A DNA stretch of 64,000 nucleotides, taken from positions 62,001 through 126,000 of the forward strand of contig NZ_JALGRF010000014.1 of the NCBI RefSeq assembly GCF_022815725.1. Direction: 5' to 3'. Made by a program: the position numbers and the translations under genes. The first letter of the stretch is position 1. Every line of letters starts with the position of its first letter. This document shows positions 32,506-40,696 of the stretch, one piece after another. The notes under the pieces were generated by a model, which saw only the letters and a program-made list of their open reading frames with translations, was not told where the DNA came from and searched no databases. The stretch is from Streptomyces sp. APSN-46.1. Lineage in GTDB: Bacteria; Actinomycetota; Actinomycetes; Streptomycetales; Streptomycetaceae.

Positions 32506-33960
32506 GTGCTCGAAACCGGCCAGGCGCCACCGCTCACTTCCGAGCCCCGCAAGCCTGTGAACCCTTTGCTGCGCCGCAAGCCGGTCGAGCAGATGGTCGC
32601 CGAGGGCGGCCAGGGTGAGGGCGGCCTGCTGCGCCGCTCGCTCACCATGTGGCAGCTGACCATGATCAGCATCGGTGCCACCCTGGGCACCGGCATCTTC
32701 GTCGTCCTCGGCGAGGCCGCCCCCAAGGCCGGGCCGGCCGTGACGATCTCCTTCATCATCGCGGGCCTCACCGCCCTCTTCTCGGCCCTCTCCTACGCGG
32801 AGCTGGCCGGCTCCGTCCCGGTCTCCGGGTCCTCGTACTCGTACTCCTACGCCACCATGGGCGAGTTCATCGCCTGGATCTGCGGCTGGTGCCTGGTCCT
32901 GGAGTACGCCGTCTCGGTCGCGGCCGTCGCCGTCGGCTGGGGCCAGTACCTCAACGAGCTGCTCGACGGGACCATAGGCATCACGCTCCCCGAGACCATC
33001 TCCGCCCCGATGGGCGAGGGCGGCTGGATCAACCTGCCGTCGCTGGTCGTGGTCCTGCTCGCCATGGTGTTCCTGATGCGCGGCGCCAAGGAGAGCGCCC
33101 GGATCAACTCGATCATGGTCGCGGTGAAGATCGTCACGCTGGTGCTCTTCGTCGGCATCGGCATCATGGGCATCAAGTCCGGCAACTACGCCCCGCTCGC
33201 GCCGCTCGGCATCACCGGCATCAGCGCCGCCGCCTCCACCCTCTTCTTCTCGTACATCGGCTTCGACGCCGCCTCCACCGCCGGTGAGGAAGCCAAGAAC
33301 CCGAAGAAGGACCTGCCCCGCGCGATCATGCTGTCGCTGGGCATCGTCACCGTCCTGTACGTCCTCGTCGCCTTCGTCGCCGTCGGCGCCATGCCGTGGC
33401 AGGACTTCGAGGGCACCGAGGCCGCGCTCGCCCAGATCATGACGGACGTCACCGGCACCAGCGTCTGGGGCGTCGTCCTCGCCGCCGGCGCCGTCGTCGC
33501 CATCGCCTCCGTCGTCTTCGCCGTCCTCTACGGCCAGACCCGCATCCTCTTCGCGATGTCCCGCGACGGCCTCGTCCCCAAGGTCTTCGCCAAGGTCGAC
33601 GAGAAGACCGGCGCCCCCCGCGCCAACGTGGTGATCGTCTCCCTCTTCTGCGGCGCCCTCGCGGCCTTCATCCCCCTGGGTGAGCTGGCGAACGCCACCA
33701 GCATCGGCACGCTCTTCGCCTTCGCCCTGGTCAACATCGCCGTCGTCATCCTGCGCCGCACCAAGCCCGACCTGCCGCGCACCTTCAAGGTGGCGCTGTT
33801 CCCGGTCACGCCGATCCTCGGCTTCGCCGCCTGCGGCTACATGATGTACAACCTGCCGATCGCGACGTGGGTCGCCTTCGGTGTCTGGATGGCCGTCGGC
33901 CTCGTGGTCTACTTCCTGTACGGCATCCGCCGCTCCAGCCTGGCCACAGCAGAGAAGTGA
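32506..33960 (+). CDS. APC-superfamily amino acid permease
   Basis: A 484-residue permease; GTG 32506 has AAGGAG (32493-32498) at 7-nt spacing. A hydrophilic N-terminus (EPRKPVNPLLRRKPVEQMVAEG) precedes ~12 membrane segments. APC signature parts are SIGATLGTGIFVVLGEAAPKAGPA in the first helix and FFSYIGFDAASTAGEEAKNPKKDLPRAI around helix 6-7, as in the cationic amino acid transporter (CAT/YfnA-like) branch. The Lrp/AsnC gene starts 10 bp after its stop. With the DavA/DavB-like enzymes downstream, lysine or another amino acid is a reasonable but unproven substrate. Confidence 0.92.
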   Translation: MLETGQAPPLTSEPRKPVNPLLRRKPVEQMVAEGGQGEGGLLRRSLTMWQLTMISIGATLGTGIFVVLGEAAPKAGPAVTISFIIAGLTALFSALSYAELAGSVPVSGSSYSYSYATMGEFIAWICGWCLVLEYAVSVAAVAVGWGQYLNELLDGTIGITLPETISAPMGEGGWINLPSLVVVLLAMVFLMRGAKESARINSIMVAVKIVTLVLFVGIGIMGIKSGNYAPLAPLGITGISAAASTLFFSYIGFDAASTAGEEAKNPKKDLPRAIMLSLGIVTVLYVLVAFVAVGAMPWQDFEGTEAALAQIMTDVTGTSVWGVVLAAGAVVAIASVVFAVLYGQTRILFAMSRDGLVPKVFAKVDEKTGAPRANVVIVSLFCGALAAFIPLGELANATSIGTLFAFALVNIAVVILRRTKPDLPRTFKVALFPVTPILGFAACGYMMYNLPIATWVAFGVWMAVGLVVYFLYGIRRSSLATAEK

Positions 33961-33970
33961 TCCACCCGCA

Positions 33971-34426
33971 GTGCGACTGAACGATCTCGACGAACGCATC
34001 GTGCACGCCCTCGCCGAGGACGCCCGCCGTTCCTACGCGGACATCGGCTCCGAGGTCGGGCTCTCCGCCCCCGCGGTCAAACGGCGTGTGGACCGGCTGC
34101 GCGCCGACGGCGCCATCACGGGCTTCACCGTCCGGGTGGACCCGGCCGCCATGGGCTGGGAGACCGAGGGCTTCATCGAGATCTACTGTCGCCACAACAC
34201 CTCGCCGGACGACATCCGGCGAGGTCTGGGGCGGTACCCCGAGGTGGTGTCCGCGTCGACCGTCACCGGCGACGCGGACGCCCTCGTCCAGATCTTCGCC
34301 TCCGACATGAGGCACTTCGAGCGGGTCCTGGAGCGGATCGCCGGCGAGCCCTTCGTCGAGCGCACCAAGTCGGTCCTGGTCCTCTCCCCCCTGCTCCGCC
34401 GCTTCACCTCGGGCGCGCCGGCCTAA
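33971..34426 (+). CDS. Lrp/AsnC-family transcriptional regulator
   Basis: A 151-residue regulator, GTG 33971. The N-terminal winged helix-turn-helix reads LNDLDERIVHALAEDARRSYADIGSEVGLSAPAVKRRVDRLRADGAITGFTVRVD, and the rest is the RAM effector domain (TEGFIEIYCRHNTSPDDI, PEVVSASTVTGDADALVQIF). It is co-transcribed with the permease gene and so probably senses the transported amino acid. Its last 23 bp overlap the convergent GNAT gene. The phased repeats at 32249 and 35629 are candidate targets. Confidence 0.94.
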   Translation: MRLNDLDERIVHALAEDARRSYADIGSEVGLSAPAVKRRVDRLRADGAITGFTVRVDPAAMGWETEGFIEIYCRHNTSPDDIRRGLGRYPEVVSASTVTGDADALVQIFASDMRHFERVLERIAGEPFVERTKSVLVLSPLLRRFTSGAPA

Positions 34427-35114
34427 GCCTTTCGTCGGGGGTGCGCAGCCCGAGGAAGTCCGGTCGGCGGCGCAGCGTGAAGCCCATCGACTCGTACAGG
34501 GCGATGGCGGAGGCGTTGTCCGCGGCGGCGTGCAGGAAGGGGCTGTCGCCGCGCTCCCGGACGGCGGCGGCGACCGCGCGTATCAAGGCACCGGCCAGTC
34601 CCCGCTTCCGGTGGTCGGGGTGGGTGCACACGGCGCTGATCTCCGACCAGCCGGCCGGCCGCATCCGCTCGCCGGCCATCGCGACGAGCCGGCCCTCGTG
34701 CCGGATCCCGAGGTACGTGCCGAGCTCGACGGTGCGCGGCAGGAACGGGCCGGGCTTGGCGAGCTCGACCAGCTCCAGCATCTCCGGCACGTCGGCGGGG
34801 CCCAGCGGGACCGCGTCGGGCGCGGCCTCGGCCCGTACCGCCCGGCCGTCGAGCTGTACGCCGGGGATGGTCGCGACGGTTTCCCAGCCGGCGGGCGGGG
34901 TCAGCAGCCCGGTGACCCAGACGGGCGCGCCGGGGCCGGCCAGCGCGGCCAGATCCGCCCAGGCGAGCGGGTCCTCCGGGTCGGCGAGCGCGGCGAACGG
35001 GGTGGTGTCGCCCTGGTAGCGGGCGGCGAGCCCGGAAACCTCGGCGAAGGTGGCGTGCGGGCCGGTCAGCGCGGCCCAGACGGGATTGTCGAGCGCTGCG
35101 GTGTCGGGGGACAT
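34404..35114 (-). CDS. GNAT-family N-acetyltransferase
   Basis: A 236-residue protein; ATG 35114 with AAGGAG nine bases upstream is chosen over the longer frame to 35156. The C-terminal GNAT fold is clear: LGTYLGIRHEGRLVAMAGERMRPAGWSEISAVCTHPDHRKRGLAGALIRAV contains the acetyl-CoA pyrophosphate loop RKRGLA, followed by FLHAAADNASAIALYESMGFTLRRRPDFLGL. The N-terminal ~90 residues form a second, diverged domain, as in two-domain FR47-like proteins. It is convergent with and overlaps asnC by 23 bp. The acceptor substrate is unknown. Confidence 0.9.
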   Translation of the reverse strand: MSPDTAALDNPVWAALTGPHATFAEVSGLAARYQGDTTPFAALADPEDPLAWADLAALAGPGAPVWVTGLLTPPAGWETVATIPGVQLDGRAVRAEAAPDAVPLGPADVPEMLELVELAKPGPFLPRTVELGTYLGIRHEGRLVAMAGERMRPAGWSEISAVCTHPDHRKRGLAGALIRAVAAAVRERGDSPFLHAAADNASAIALYESMGFTLRRRPDFLGLRTPDERLRPARPR

Positions 35115-35770
35115 GGCGCGGATCTCCTTCTGCCGGGGTGAACGGCCGACCGTCACCGCCTTCTTGACGGACGGCGGGCGCCACGAGGTGGAGTGCCCGC
35201 CATGATCACCCTATCCACCGGCGCACCGGCGCACCGGCGCACCGGCCGCCGAGCACGGGACGGGGACGGCGTACAGCCCGAGCGGGGGCACGCCCGCCCC
35301 TACTGCGCCGGGGCACCGCGGGCGCTCCAGCCCCGGTTCGCGCCGGGTCGGCTGAGCGCACCACATCCGGCCCGGGGCGGCCCGGGCCGGATCCGTTCCG
35401 CGGGGGCAGGGCGGCCAAAGCCCGGCACCAAGCCCGGAAGGCCCGGCTCCCGCAGTGACGCCGGTCGGGCGGCTGGGCGCACGGTTCCGGTGGCGGGATG
35501 GCCGTGCCGGGCGCTTCGGCGACCCGGCCCGGCTTGAGCCGCGCACCCGCGCGGCCCGCGCGTAGGCTCGTACCTGCGCCGTCTTCGCGGCCACCGCCGC
35601 CTTCCGAGCGGACGCGTAGAGTCACCCGCGCAACGAATCGTCGTATCGCCCGGCGAACACGCAACGAATCGATGCGCAGCGCGCAACGCTCACGGCTTGT
35701 CGCGATCGAACGCGCAAACGTACCTTCGTATGACCCCCTCCCCACCAGTCACAGTCACCGAGGTACGTCC
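35115..35770. other. 656-bp non-coding region between divergent GNAT and amidase genes
   Basis: No frame here has credible coding character; the open frames on both strands are Arg/Pro-rich shadows. It contains a short 8-bp tandem repeat (GCACCGGC units, ~35217-35246), a very GC-rich central part, and at its right end the phased CGCAAC array (35629-35720). The right end is probably the promoter region of the amidase-monooxygenase genes. Confidence 0.6.
35629..35720 (+). promoter_or_regulatory. Phased CGCAAC(GAATCG) repeats upstream of the amidase gene
   Basis: Copies lie at 35629 and 35660 (CGCAACGAATCG, identical over 12 bp), 35682 (CGCAACG) and 35713 (CGCAAACG). The starts are 31, 22 and 31 bp apart, near three, two and three helical turns, all in the same orientation. 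The last copy is 50 bp from the amidase ATG at 35771. The matching array at 32249-32326 upstream of the permease suggests one shared regulator, most simply the AsnC-like protein (inference). Confidence 0.65.
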
Positions 35771-36571
35771 ATGCCCCCGCTGCGCACCGCCCTCCTCCAG
35801 AGCTCCGGCCGGCTCGGCGACACCGCCGAGAACCTCAAGGCGCTCGAAGAGGCCGCGGCGCGCGCCGCACAGGGCGGGGCCGGGCTCCTCGTGACCTCGG
35901 AGATGTTCCTGACCGGCTACGCGCTGGACCTCCAGGACATCCCCGGCCTCGCCGAACCGGCGGACGGCATGTCCGCCCGGGCCATCGGCGAGATCGCCCG
36001 CCGCCACGGGATCGCCGTCCTGTACGGCTACCCGGAGCGCGCCGGCGACACGGTGTACAACTCGGCGCAGCTCATCGGCCCGGACGGCACCCCGCTCGCG
36101 AACTACCGCAAGACCCACCTCTTCGGCTGCTTCGAGCAGGACGCCTTCACCCCCGGGGACACCCCCGTGGTCCAGGCGGACCTCGGCGGCCTCCGCGTCG
36201 GCATCATGATCTGCTACGACGTGGAGTTCCCCGAGAACGTCCGCGCCCACGCGCTCGCCGGGACCGACCTGCTGCTCGTCCCCACGGCGCAGATGCACCC
36301 GTTCCAGTTCGTCGCCGAGCAGCTCGTGCCCGTACGGGCCTTCGAGAACCAGATGTACATCGCGTACGTCAACCGCACCGGCCCCGAGGGCGAGTTCGAG
36401 TTCGTCGGCCTCAGCTGCCTGGCCAGCCCGGACGGGGTCACCCGCACCAGGGCCGGCCGCGGCGAGGAGATGGTGTTCGGCGAGGCCGATCCGGAGCTGC
36501 TGCGGGCCTCGCGCGCGGCCAATCCGTACCTGCGTGACCGGCGCCCAGGGCTCTATGCCTCCCTCGTCTGA
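35771..36571 (+). CDS. davA: Carbon-nitrogen hydrolase, DavA-like amidase (probable 5-aminovaleramidase)
   Basis: A 266-residue nitrilase-superfamily enzyme, ATG 35771. The catalytic triad is visible: Glu44 in LLVTSEMFLTGY, Lys114 in YRKTHLFGCFEQDAF and Cys148 in GIMICYDVEFPEN. The length is close to that of Pseudomonas DavA (5-aminovaleramide hydrolase). The gene is followed by a DavB-like monooxygenase, which would make the amide substrate, as in the davBA pathway. An amide of another amino acid, for instance from a tryptophan or phenylalanine monooxygenase, remains possible. The gap to the next gene is 92 bp. Confidence 0.78.
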   Translation: MPPLRTALLQSSGRLGDTAENLKALEEAAARAAQGGAGLLVTSEMFLTGYALDLQDIPGLAEPADGMSARAIGEIARRHGIAVLYGYPERAGDTVYNSAQLIGPDGTPLANYRKTHLFGCFEQDAFTPGDTPVVQADLGGLRVGIMICYDVEFPENVRAHALAGTDLLLVPTAQMHPFQFVAEQLVPVRAFENQMYIAYVNRTGPEGEFEFVGLSCLASPDGVTRTRAGRGEEMVFGEADPELLRASRAANPYLRDRRPGLYASLV

Positions 36572-36663
36572 GCTCTGAAGTCTGAACTCTGGGCTCTGAG
36601 CCCTCCCGCTCCGTCCGAGCCGCCGCCTTCCCCCCTGCCCCACCCTGCAAGGAGTCGTACCCC

Positions 36664-38376
36664 ATGACGTCCACGGTGCCCACCACCGCCGTCCCGCACA
36701 GCGACGGACAGCCGCCGATCACCATGTTCGGCCCGGACTTCCCGTACGCGTACGACGACTTCCTCGCCCACCCGGCGGGCCTGGGGCAGATACCGGCGAC
36801 CGAGCACGGCACCGAGGTCGCCGTCATCGGCGGCGGGCTGTCCGGCATCATCTCCGCGTACGAGCTGATGAAGATGGGCCTCAAGCCCGTCGTCTACGAG
36901 GCCGACCAGATCGGCGGCCGGCTGCGGACCGTCGGCTTCGAGGGCCCCGGTACCGAGGGCCTGACCGCGGAGATGGGCGCCATGCGCTTCCCGCCCTCCT
37001 CGACCGCGCTCCAGCACTACATCGACCTCGTCGGCCTGGTCACCGAGCCCTTCCCGAACCCGCTCGCCGAGGCCACCCCCTCGACGGTCGTGGACCTCAA
37101 GGGCGAGACCCACTACGCCGAGACCATCGACGACCTCCCGCAGGTCTACCGCGACGTGTCCGCCGCGTGGAACGCCTGCCTGGACGAGGGCGCCGACTTC
37201 TCCGACATGAACACCGCGATGCGCGAGCGGGACGTCCCGCGCATCCGCGAGATCTGGGCGAAGCTCGTCGAGAAGCTCGACGACGAGACCTTCTACGGCT
37301 TCCTCTGCAAGTCCGAGGCCTTCCAGTCCTTCCGCAAGCGCGAGATCTTCGGCCAGGTCGGCTTCGGCACGGGCGGCTGGGACACCGACTTCCCGAACTC
37401 CATCCTGGAGATCCTGCGCGTCGTCTACACCGAGGCGGACGACCACCACCGCGGCATCGTCGGTGGCTCGCAGCAGCTGCCCCTGCGGCTGTGGGAGCGC
37501 GAGCCCGAGAAGATCATCCACTGGGAGCAGGGCACCTCGCTGTCCTCCCTGCACGAGGGCACCCCGCGCCCGGCGGTGACCCGCCTGCACCGCACGGCCG
37601 GCAACCGCATCACGGTCACCGACGCCTCCGGCGACATCCGCACGTACCGCGCCGCGATCTTCACGGCGCAGTCCTGGATGCTCCTGTCCAAGATCGCGTG
37701 TGACGACTCGCTGTTCCCGATCGACCACTGGACGGCGATGGAGCGCACCCACTACATGGAGAGCTCGAAGCTGTTCATCCCGGTGGACCGCCCGTTCTGG
37801 CTGGACAAGGCCGTCGACGACGCGGGGAACCCGACCGGCCGCGACGTCATGTCGATGACGCTGACGGACCGCATGACCCGCGGCACCTACCTGCTGGACA
37901 ACGGCCCGGACCAGCCGGCCGTCATCTGCCTCTCGTACACCTGGTGCGACGACAGCCTGAAGTGGCTGCCGCTGTCCGCGAACGAGCGGATGGAGGTCAT
38001 GCTGAAGTCCCTCGGCGAGATCTACCCGAAGGTCGACATCCGCCGCCACATCATCGGCAACCCGGTGACCGTGTCCTGGGAGAACGAGCCCTACTTCATG
38101 GGCGCGTTCAAGGCCAACCTGCCGGGCCACTACCGCTACCAGCGGCGCCTGTTCACCCACTTCATGCAGGACCGCCTGCCCGAGGACAAGCGCGGCATCT
38201 TCCTCGCGGGCGACGACATCTCCTGGACGGCCGGCTGGGCCGAGGGCGCGGTCCAGACCGCCCTCAACGCGGTCTGGGGCGTCATGCACCACCTCGGTGG
38301 CTCCACCGACTCCACCAACCCCGGCCCGGGCGACGTCTACGACGAGATCGCCCCGGTCGAGCTCCCGGAGGACTGA
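36664..38376 (+). CDS. davB: Flavin amine oxidase family amino acid monooxygenase, DavB-like (probable lysine 2-monooxygenase)
   Basis: A 570-residue flavoprotein, ATG 36664 after AAGGAG. The N-terminal ITMFGPDFPYAYDDFLAHPAGLG block, then the dinucleotide motif VIGGGLSGI (GGGLSG 56-61) and YEADQIGGRL, closely resemble Pseudomonas lysine 2-monooxygenase as I recall it, including FGQVGFGTGGWDTDFPNS, MTLTDRMTRGTYLLDNG and FLAGDDISWTAGWAEGAVQTALNAVWG. The reaction would be lysine plus O2 to 5-aminovaleramide, CO2 and water. Tryptophan 2-monooxygenase is a related alternative. The downstream enzymes (aminotransferase and dehydrogenase to glutarate) are not in this window. Confidence 0.8.
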   Translation: MTSTVPTTAVPHSDGQPPITMFGPDFPYAYDDFLAHPAGLGQIPATEHGTEVAVIGGGLSGIISAYELMKMGLKPVVYEADQIGGRLRTVGFEGPGTEGLTAEMGAMRFPPSSTALQHYIDLVGLVTEPFPNPLAEATPSTVVDLKGETHYAETIDDLPQVYRDVSAAWNACLDEGADFSDMNTAMRERDVPRIREIWAKLVEKLDDETFYGFLCKSEAFQSFRKREIFGQVGFGTGGWDTDFPNSILEILRVVYTEADDHHRGIVGGSQQLPLRLWEREPEKIIHWEQGTSLSSLHEGTPRPAVTRLHRTAGNRITVTDASGDIRTYRAAIFTAQSWMLLSKIACDDSLFPIDHWTAMERTHYMESSKLFIPVDRPFWLDKAVDDAGNPTGRDVMSMTLTDRMTRGTYLLDNGPDQPAVICLSYTWCDDSLKWLPLSANERMEVMLKSLGEIYPKVDIRRHIIGNPVTVSWENEPYFMGAFKANLPGHYRYQRRLFTHFMQDRLPEDKRGIFLAGDDISWTAGWAEGAVQTALNAVWGVMHHLGGSTDSTNPGPGDVYDEIAPVELPED

Positions 38377-38396
38377 CCTCCCGGACCCCGTGACCA

Positions 38397-38437
38397 CGGG
38401 CCGCCCCCGCGAAATCATCGCGGCGGCGGCCCGTTTT
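38397..38437 (+). terminator. Hairpin terminator with T tract between convergent genes
   Basis: A 15-bp stem with one mismatch (38397-38411 with 38419-38433), a 7-nt AAATCAT loop and a TTTTC tail follow the monooxygenase stop by 20 bp. The opposing DUF5995 gene ends at 38479. Confidence 0.9.
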
Positions 38438-38478
38438 CATGTCTGGTTTCAATCCGGCTTCAGGTCCGCTTCACGAGG

Positions 38479-39156
38479 CTAGGGCGCGTAAGCCCCGGTC
38501 TTCGCATCGGGTTTCACGGCCGTCGGCGTCAGCAGGCAGCGGCCCACCAGGCCCACCCCCGCGTCCAGCGACTTCGTGAACTCCTCGGCGAGTTCGGGGG
38601 AGCGGCGCAGGGTCCACAGGAGGCGGGCCGAGGCCCAGGCGCCCGCTCGGGCGCGCTCCAGGCTCCACGAGCCGAGCAGGTGGGTCAGCGGGTCGGCGAT
38701 CTCCAGCAGGTCCGGGCCCGGCATCAGGTCCTCCCGGATGCGCTCCTCCAGGGAGACCAGGGTGTCGCCGACCCGGTCGAAGTCGGCTTCGAGCGCGGTC
38801 GGTTCGCAGTCCAGGTGACGGCACGTGGCCACCACCGCCAGCGCCAGGTCATGGCCGATGTGCGCGTTGATCCCGGCCAGCGCGTGCTGGAGCGGACGGA
38901 CCCCGGGGTGGCGGCGGTACTGGAGCAGCGGGCGCCAGCAGGCAGGTGCCCGCTCGGCCTCGACCGCCCTCAGGTACCGCTGCGCGAACCGGACACTGAG
39001 CGTCTCCGCCCGCCGGGGCGCCGGGAACCCTCCGGCCTCGATCCGGTGGTGCAGGGTCTCCGTCACCGTCAGGTACACCCGGTTGAAGACGGCCACACCG
39101 TCCCGCTCGGGGAGCCGCTCGTCCAGGGCGCGCATTCGCGCGAGTACCGCTTTCAT
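38479..39156 (-). CDS. DUF5995 family protein
   Basis: A 225-residue all-helical protein, ATG at 39156. Recognisable segments are GVAVFNRVYLTVTETLHHRIEAGGF, FAQRYLRAVE, RRHPGVRPLQHALAGINAHIGHDLALAV with two well-placed His residues, and LLGSWSLERARAGAWASARLLW near the end. The 'INAHI-HDL' signature is characteristic of the DUF5995 family, which is common in actinomycetes and has no established function. The helical pattern with His residues in mid-protein hints at a metal or haem site, which is only speculation. No signal peptide. Confidence 0.82.
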   Translation of the reverse strand: MKAVLARMRALDERLPERDGVAVFNRVYLTVTETLHHRIEAGGFPAPRRAETLSVRFAQRYLRAVEAERAPACWRPLLQYRRHPGVRPLQHALAGINAHIGHDLALAVVATCRHLDCEPTALEADFDRVGDTLVSLEERIREDLMPGPDLLEIADPLTHLLGSWSLERARAGAWASARLLWTLRRSPELAEEFTKSLDAGVGLVGRCLLTPTAVKPDAKTGAYAP

Positions 39157-39232
39157 GGGAGGCAGCGTCCCAGTCGGGGGGCGCCGCGCGGGGAACTTGG
39201 CCGTACGCGTCGCCGGTTCGGGCGAAACCGCG

Positions 39233-40627
39233 TCAACGCGGCGTGTCCCGGGCGTCCTGATCGTCGTAGGAGGAGGTGCCCTCGTCGAGCAGGGGTTCCT
39301 GCTCCTTCATGTGGGGCGGGGCGAAGTACCGCAGCGTGTGGTACCCGGTGATCACCACGATCGTGCCGAGCGCGATACCGCCCAGCTCGAAGGTGTCGGT
39401 GATCCGCAGGGTCACGCCGCCGACTCCGATGATGACGCCCGCCGCGGCCGGCACCAGGTTCAGCGGATTGCGCAGGTCCACCCGGCCGTTGATCCAGATC
39501 TGGGCGCCGAGCAGGCCGATCATGCCGTACAGGATGACGGTGATCCCGCCGAGCACCCCGCCCGGGATCGCGGCGACGACCGCCCCGAACTTCGGGCACA
39601 GGCCGAACAGCAGCGCGAAACCGGCCGCGGTCCAGTAGGCGGCCGTGGAGTAGACCCGGGTGGCCGCCATGACGCCGATGTTCTCGGAGTACGTGGTGTT
39701 CGGCGGGCCGCCGAGCGCCGTGGACAGCATGGAGGCGGCGCCGTCGGCGGCGATCGCGGTGCCGAGCTGGTCGTCGAGCGGGTCTCCGGTCATCTCGCCG
39801 ACGGCCTTGATGTGTCCGGCGTTCTCCGCGATCAGCGCGATCACCACCGGCAGCGCGATCAGGATCGCCGACCAGTCGAACGCCGGGGCGTGGAAGGACG
39901 GCAGTCCGATCCAGTCGGCGTCGGCGACACCGGAGAGGTCCAGGCGCCAGTGGTCCACGGCCTCGGCCCCGCCCGCGGGGGAGTGGATCTTGCCGAAGAG
40001 GAGGTCGAAGAGCGCGGAGACCGCGTAGCCGAAGAGCAGCCCGAGGAAGATCGCGATACGCGACCAGAATCCCCGCAGGCAGACCACGGCCAGGCCGGTG
40101 ACCAGCATGACCAACAGCGCGGTCCACTGGTCCTGAGGCCAGTACGTCGAGGCCGTCACCGGCGCCAGGTTGAAACCGATCAGCATCACCACCGCCCCCG
40201 TCACCACCGGCGGCATCACCGCGTGGATGATCCGCGCGCCGAACCGCCGCACGGCGAGGCCGGCCAGGAACAGGGCCGCGCCGACCACGAAGACCGCGCC
40301 GGTGACCACCGCGCTGTCCCCACCGCCCGCCCGGATCGTGGCGGCGACGCCCACAAAGGAGAGCGAGCAGCCCAGGTAGGACGGGATCCGGCCGCGCGTC
40401 GCGAGCAGGAAGATCACCGTCGCCACGCCGGACATCATGATCGCGAGGTTCGGGTCCAGGCCCATCAGGACCGGTGCGACGAAACTCGCGCCGAACATCG
40501 CCACGACGTGCTGGGCCCCGAGCCCGGCGGTGCGCGGCCACGACAGCCGCTCGTCCGGCCGGACCACCGAGCCGGGGGCGGGAGTCCGCCCGTCTCCGTG
40601 CAGGGTCCAGCCCACGCCGAGGCGCAT
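39233..40627 (-). CDS. Uracil/xanthine permease (nucleobase:cation symporter-2 family)
   Basis: A 464-residue transporter. I prefer the start at ATG 40627 (MRLGVGWTLHGDG), behind GGAAG, over ATG 40669, because the extra 14 residues lack family character. NCS2 features include LGAQHVVAMFGASFVAPVLMGLDPNLAIMM in the first helices, LIAENAGHIKAVGEMTGDPLDDQLGTAIAADG with the proton-coupling Glu, and the substrate loop TALGGPPNTTYSENIGVMAATRVYS. The NTTYSENIG motif is that of UraA-type uracil permeases. The cytoplasmic tail is acidic (EQEPLLDEGTSSYDDQD). Confidence 0.92.
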   Translation of the reverse strand: MRLGVGWTLHGDGRTPAPGSVVRPDERLSWPRTAGLGAQHVVAMFGASFVAPVLMGLDPNLAIMMSGVATVIFLLATRGRIPSYLGCSLSFVGVAATIRAGGGDSAVVTGAVFVVGAALFLAGLAVRRFGARIIHAVMPPVVTGAVVMLIGFNLAPVTASTYWPQDQWTALLVMLVTGLAVVCLRGFWSRIAIFLGLLFGYAVSALFDLLFGKIHSPAGGAEAVDHWRLDLSGVADADWIGLPSFHAPAFDWSAILIALPVVIALIAENAGHIKAVGEMTGDPLDDQLGTAIAADGAASMLSTALGGPPNTTYSENIGVMAATRVYSTAAYWTAAGFALLFGLCPKFGAVVAAIPGGVLGGITVILYGMIGLLGAQIWINGRVDLRNPLNLVPAAAGVIIGVGGVTLRITDTFELGGIALGTIVVITGYHTLRYFAPPHMKEQEPLLDEGTSSYDDQDARDTPR

Positions 40628-40696
40628 GTTCCACCACTTCCGTTCCGCCGAGAGGTCAAGGTCGAGCATCCTGACCGCGGGGCGGCCAGTCGTATG

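Noticed and set aside
35206..35745. Minus-strand open frame of 179 codons in the intergenic region
   Set aside because: Arg/Gly/Ala-rich, overlaps the repeat array, no ribosome binding site and no family motif.
38397..38437. Riboswitch or attenuator
   Set aside because: It is located after the stop codon between convergent genes, with a T tract, so it fits a terminator.
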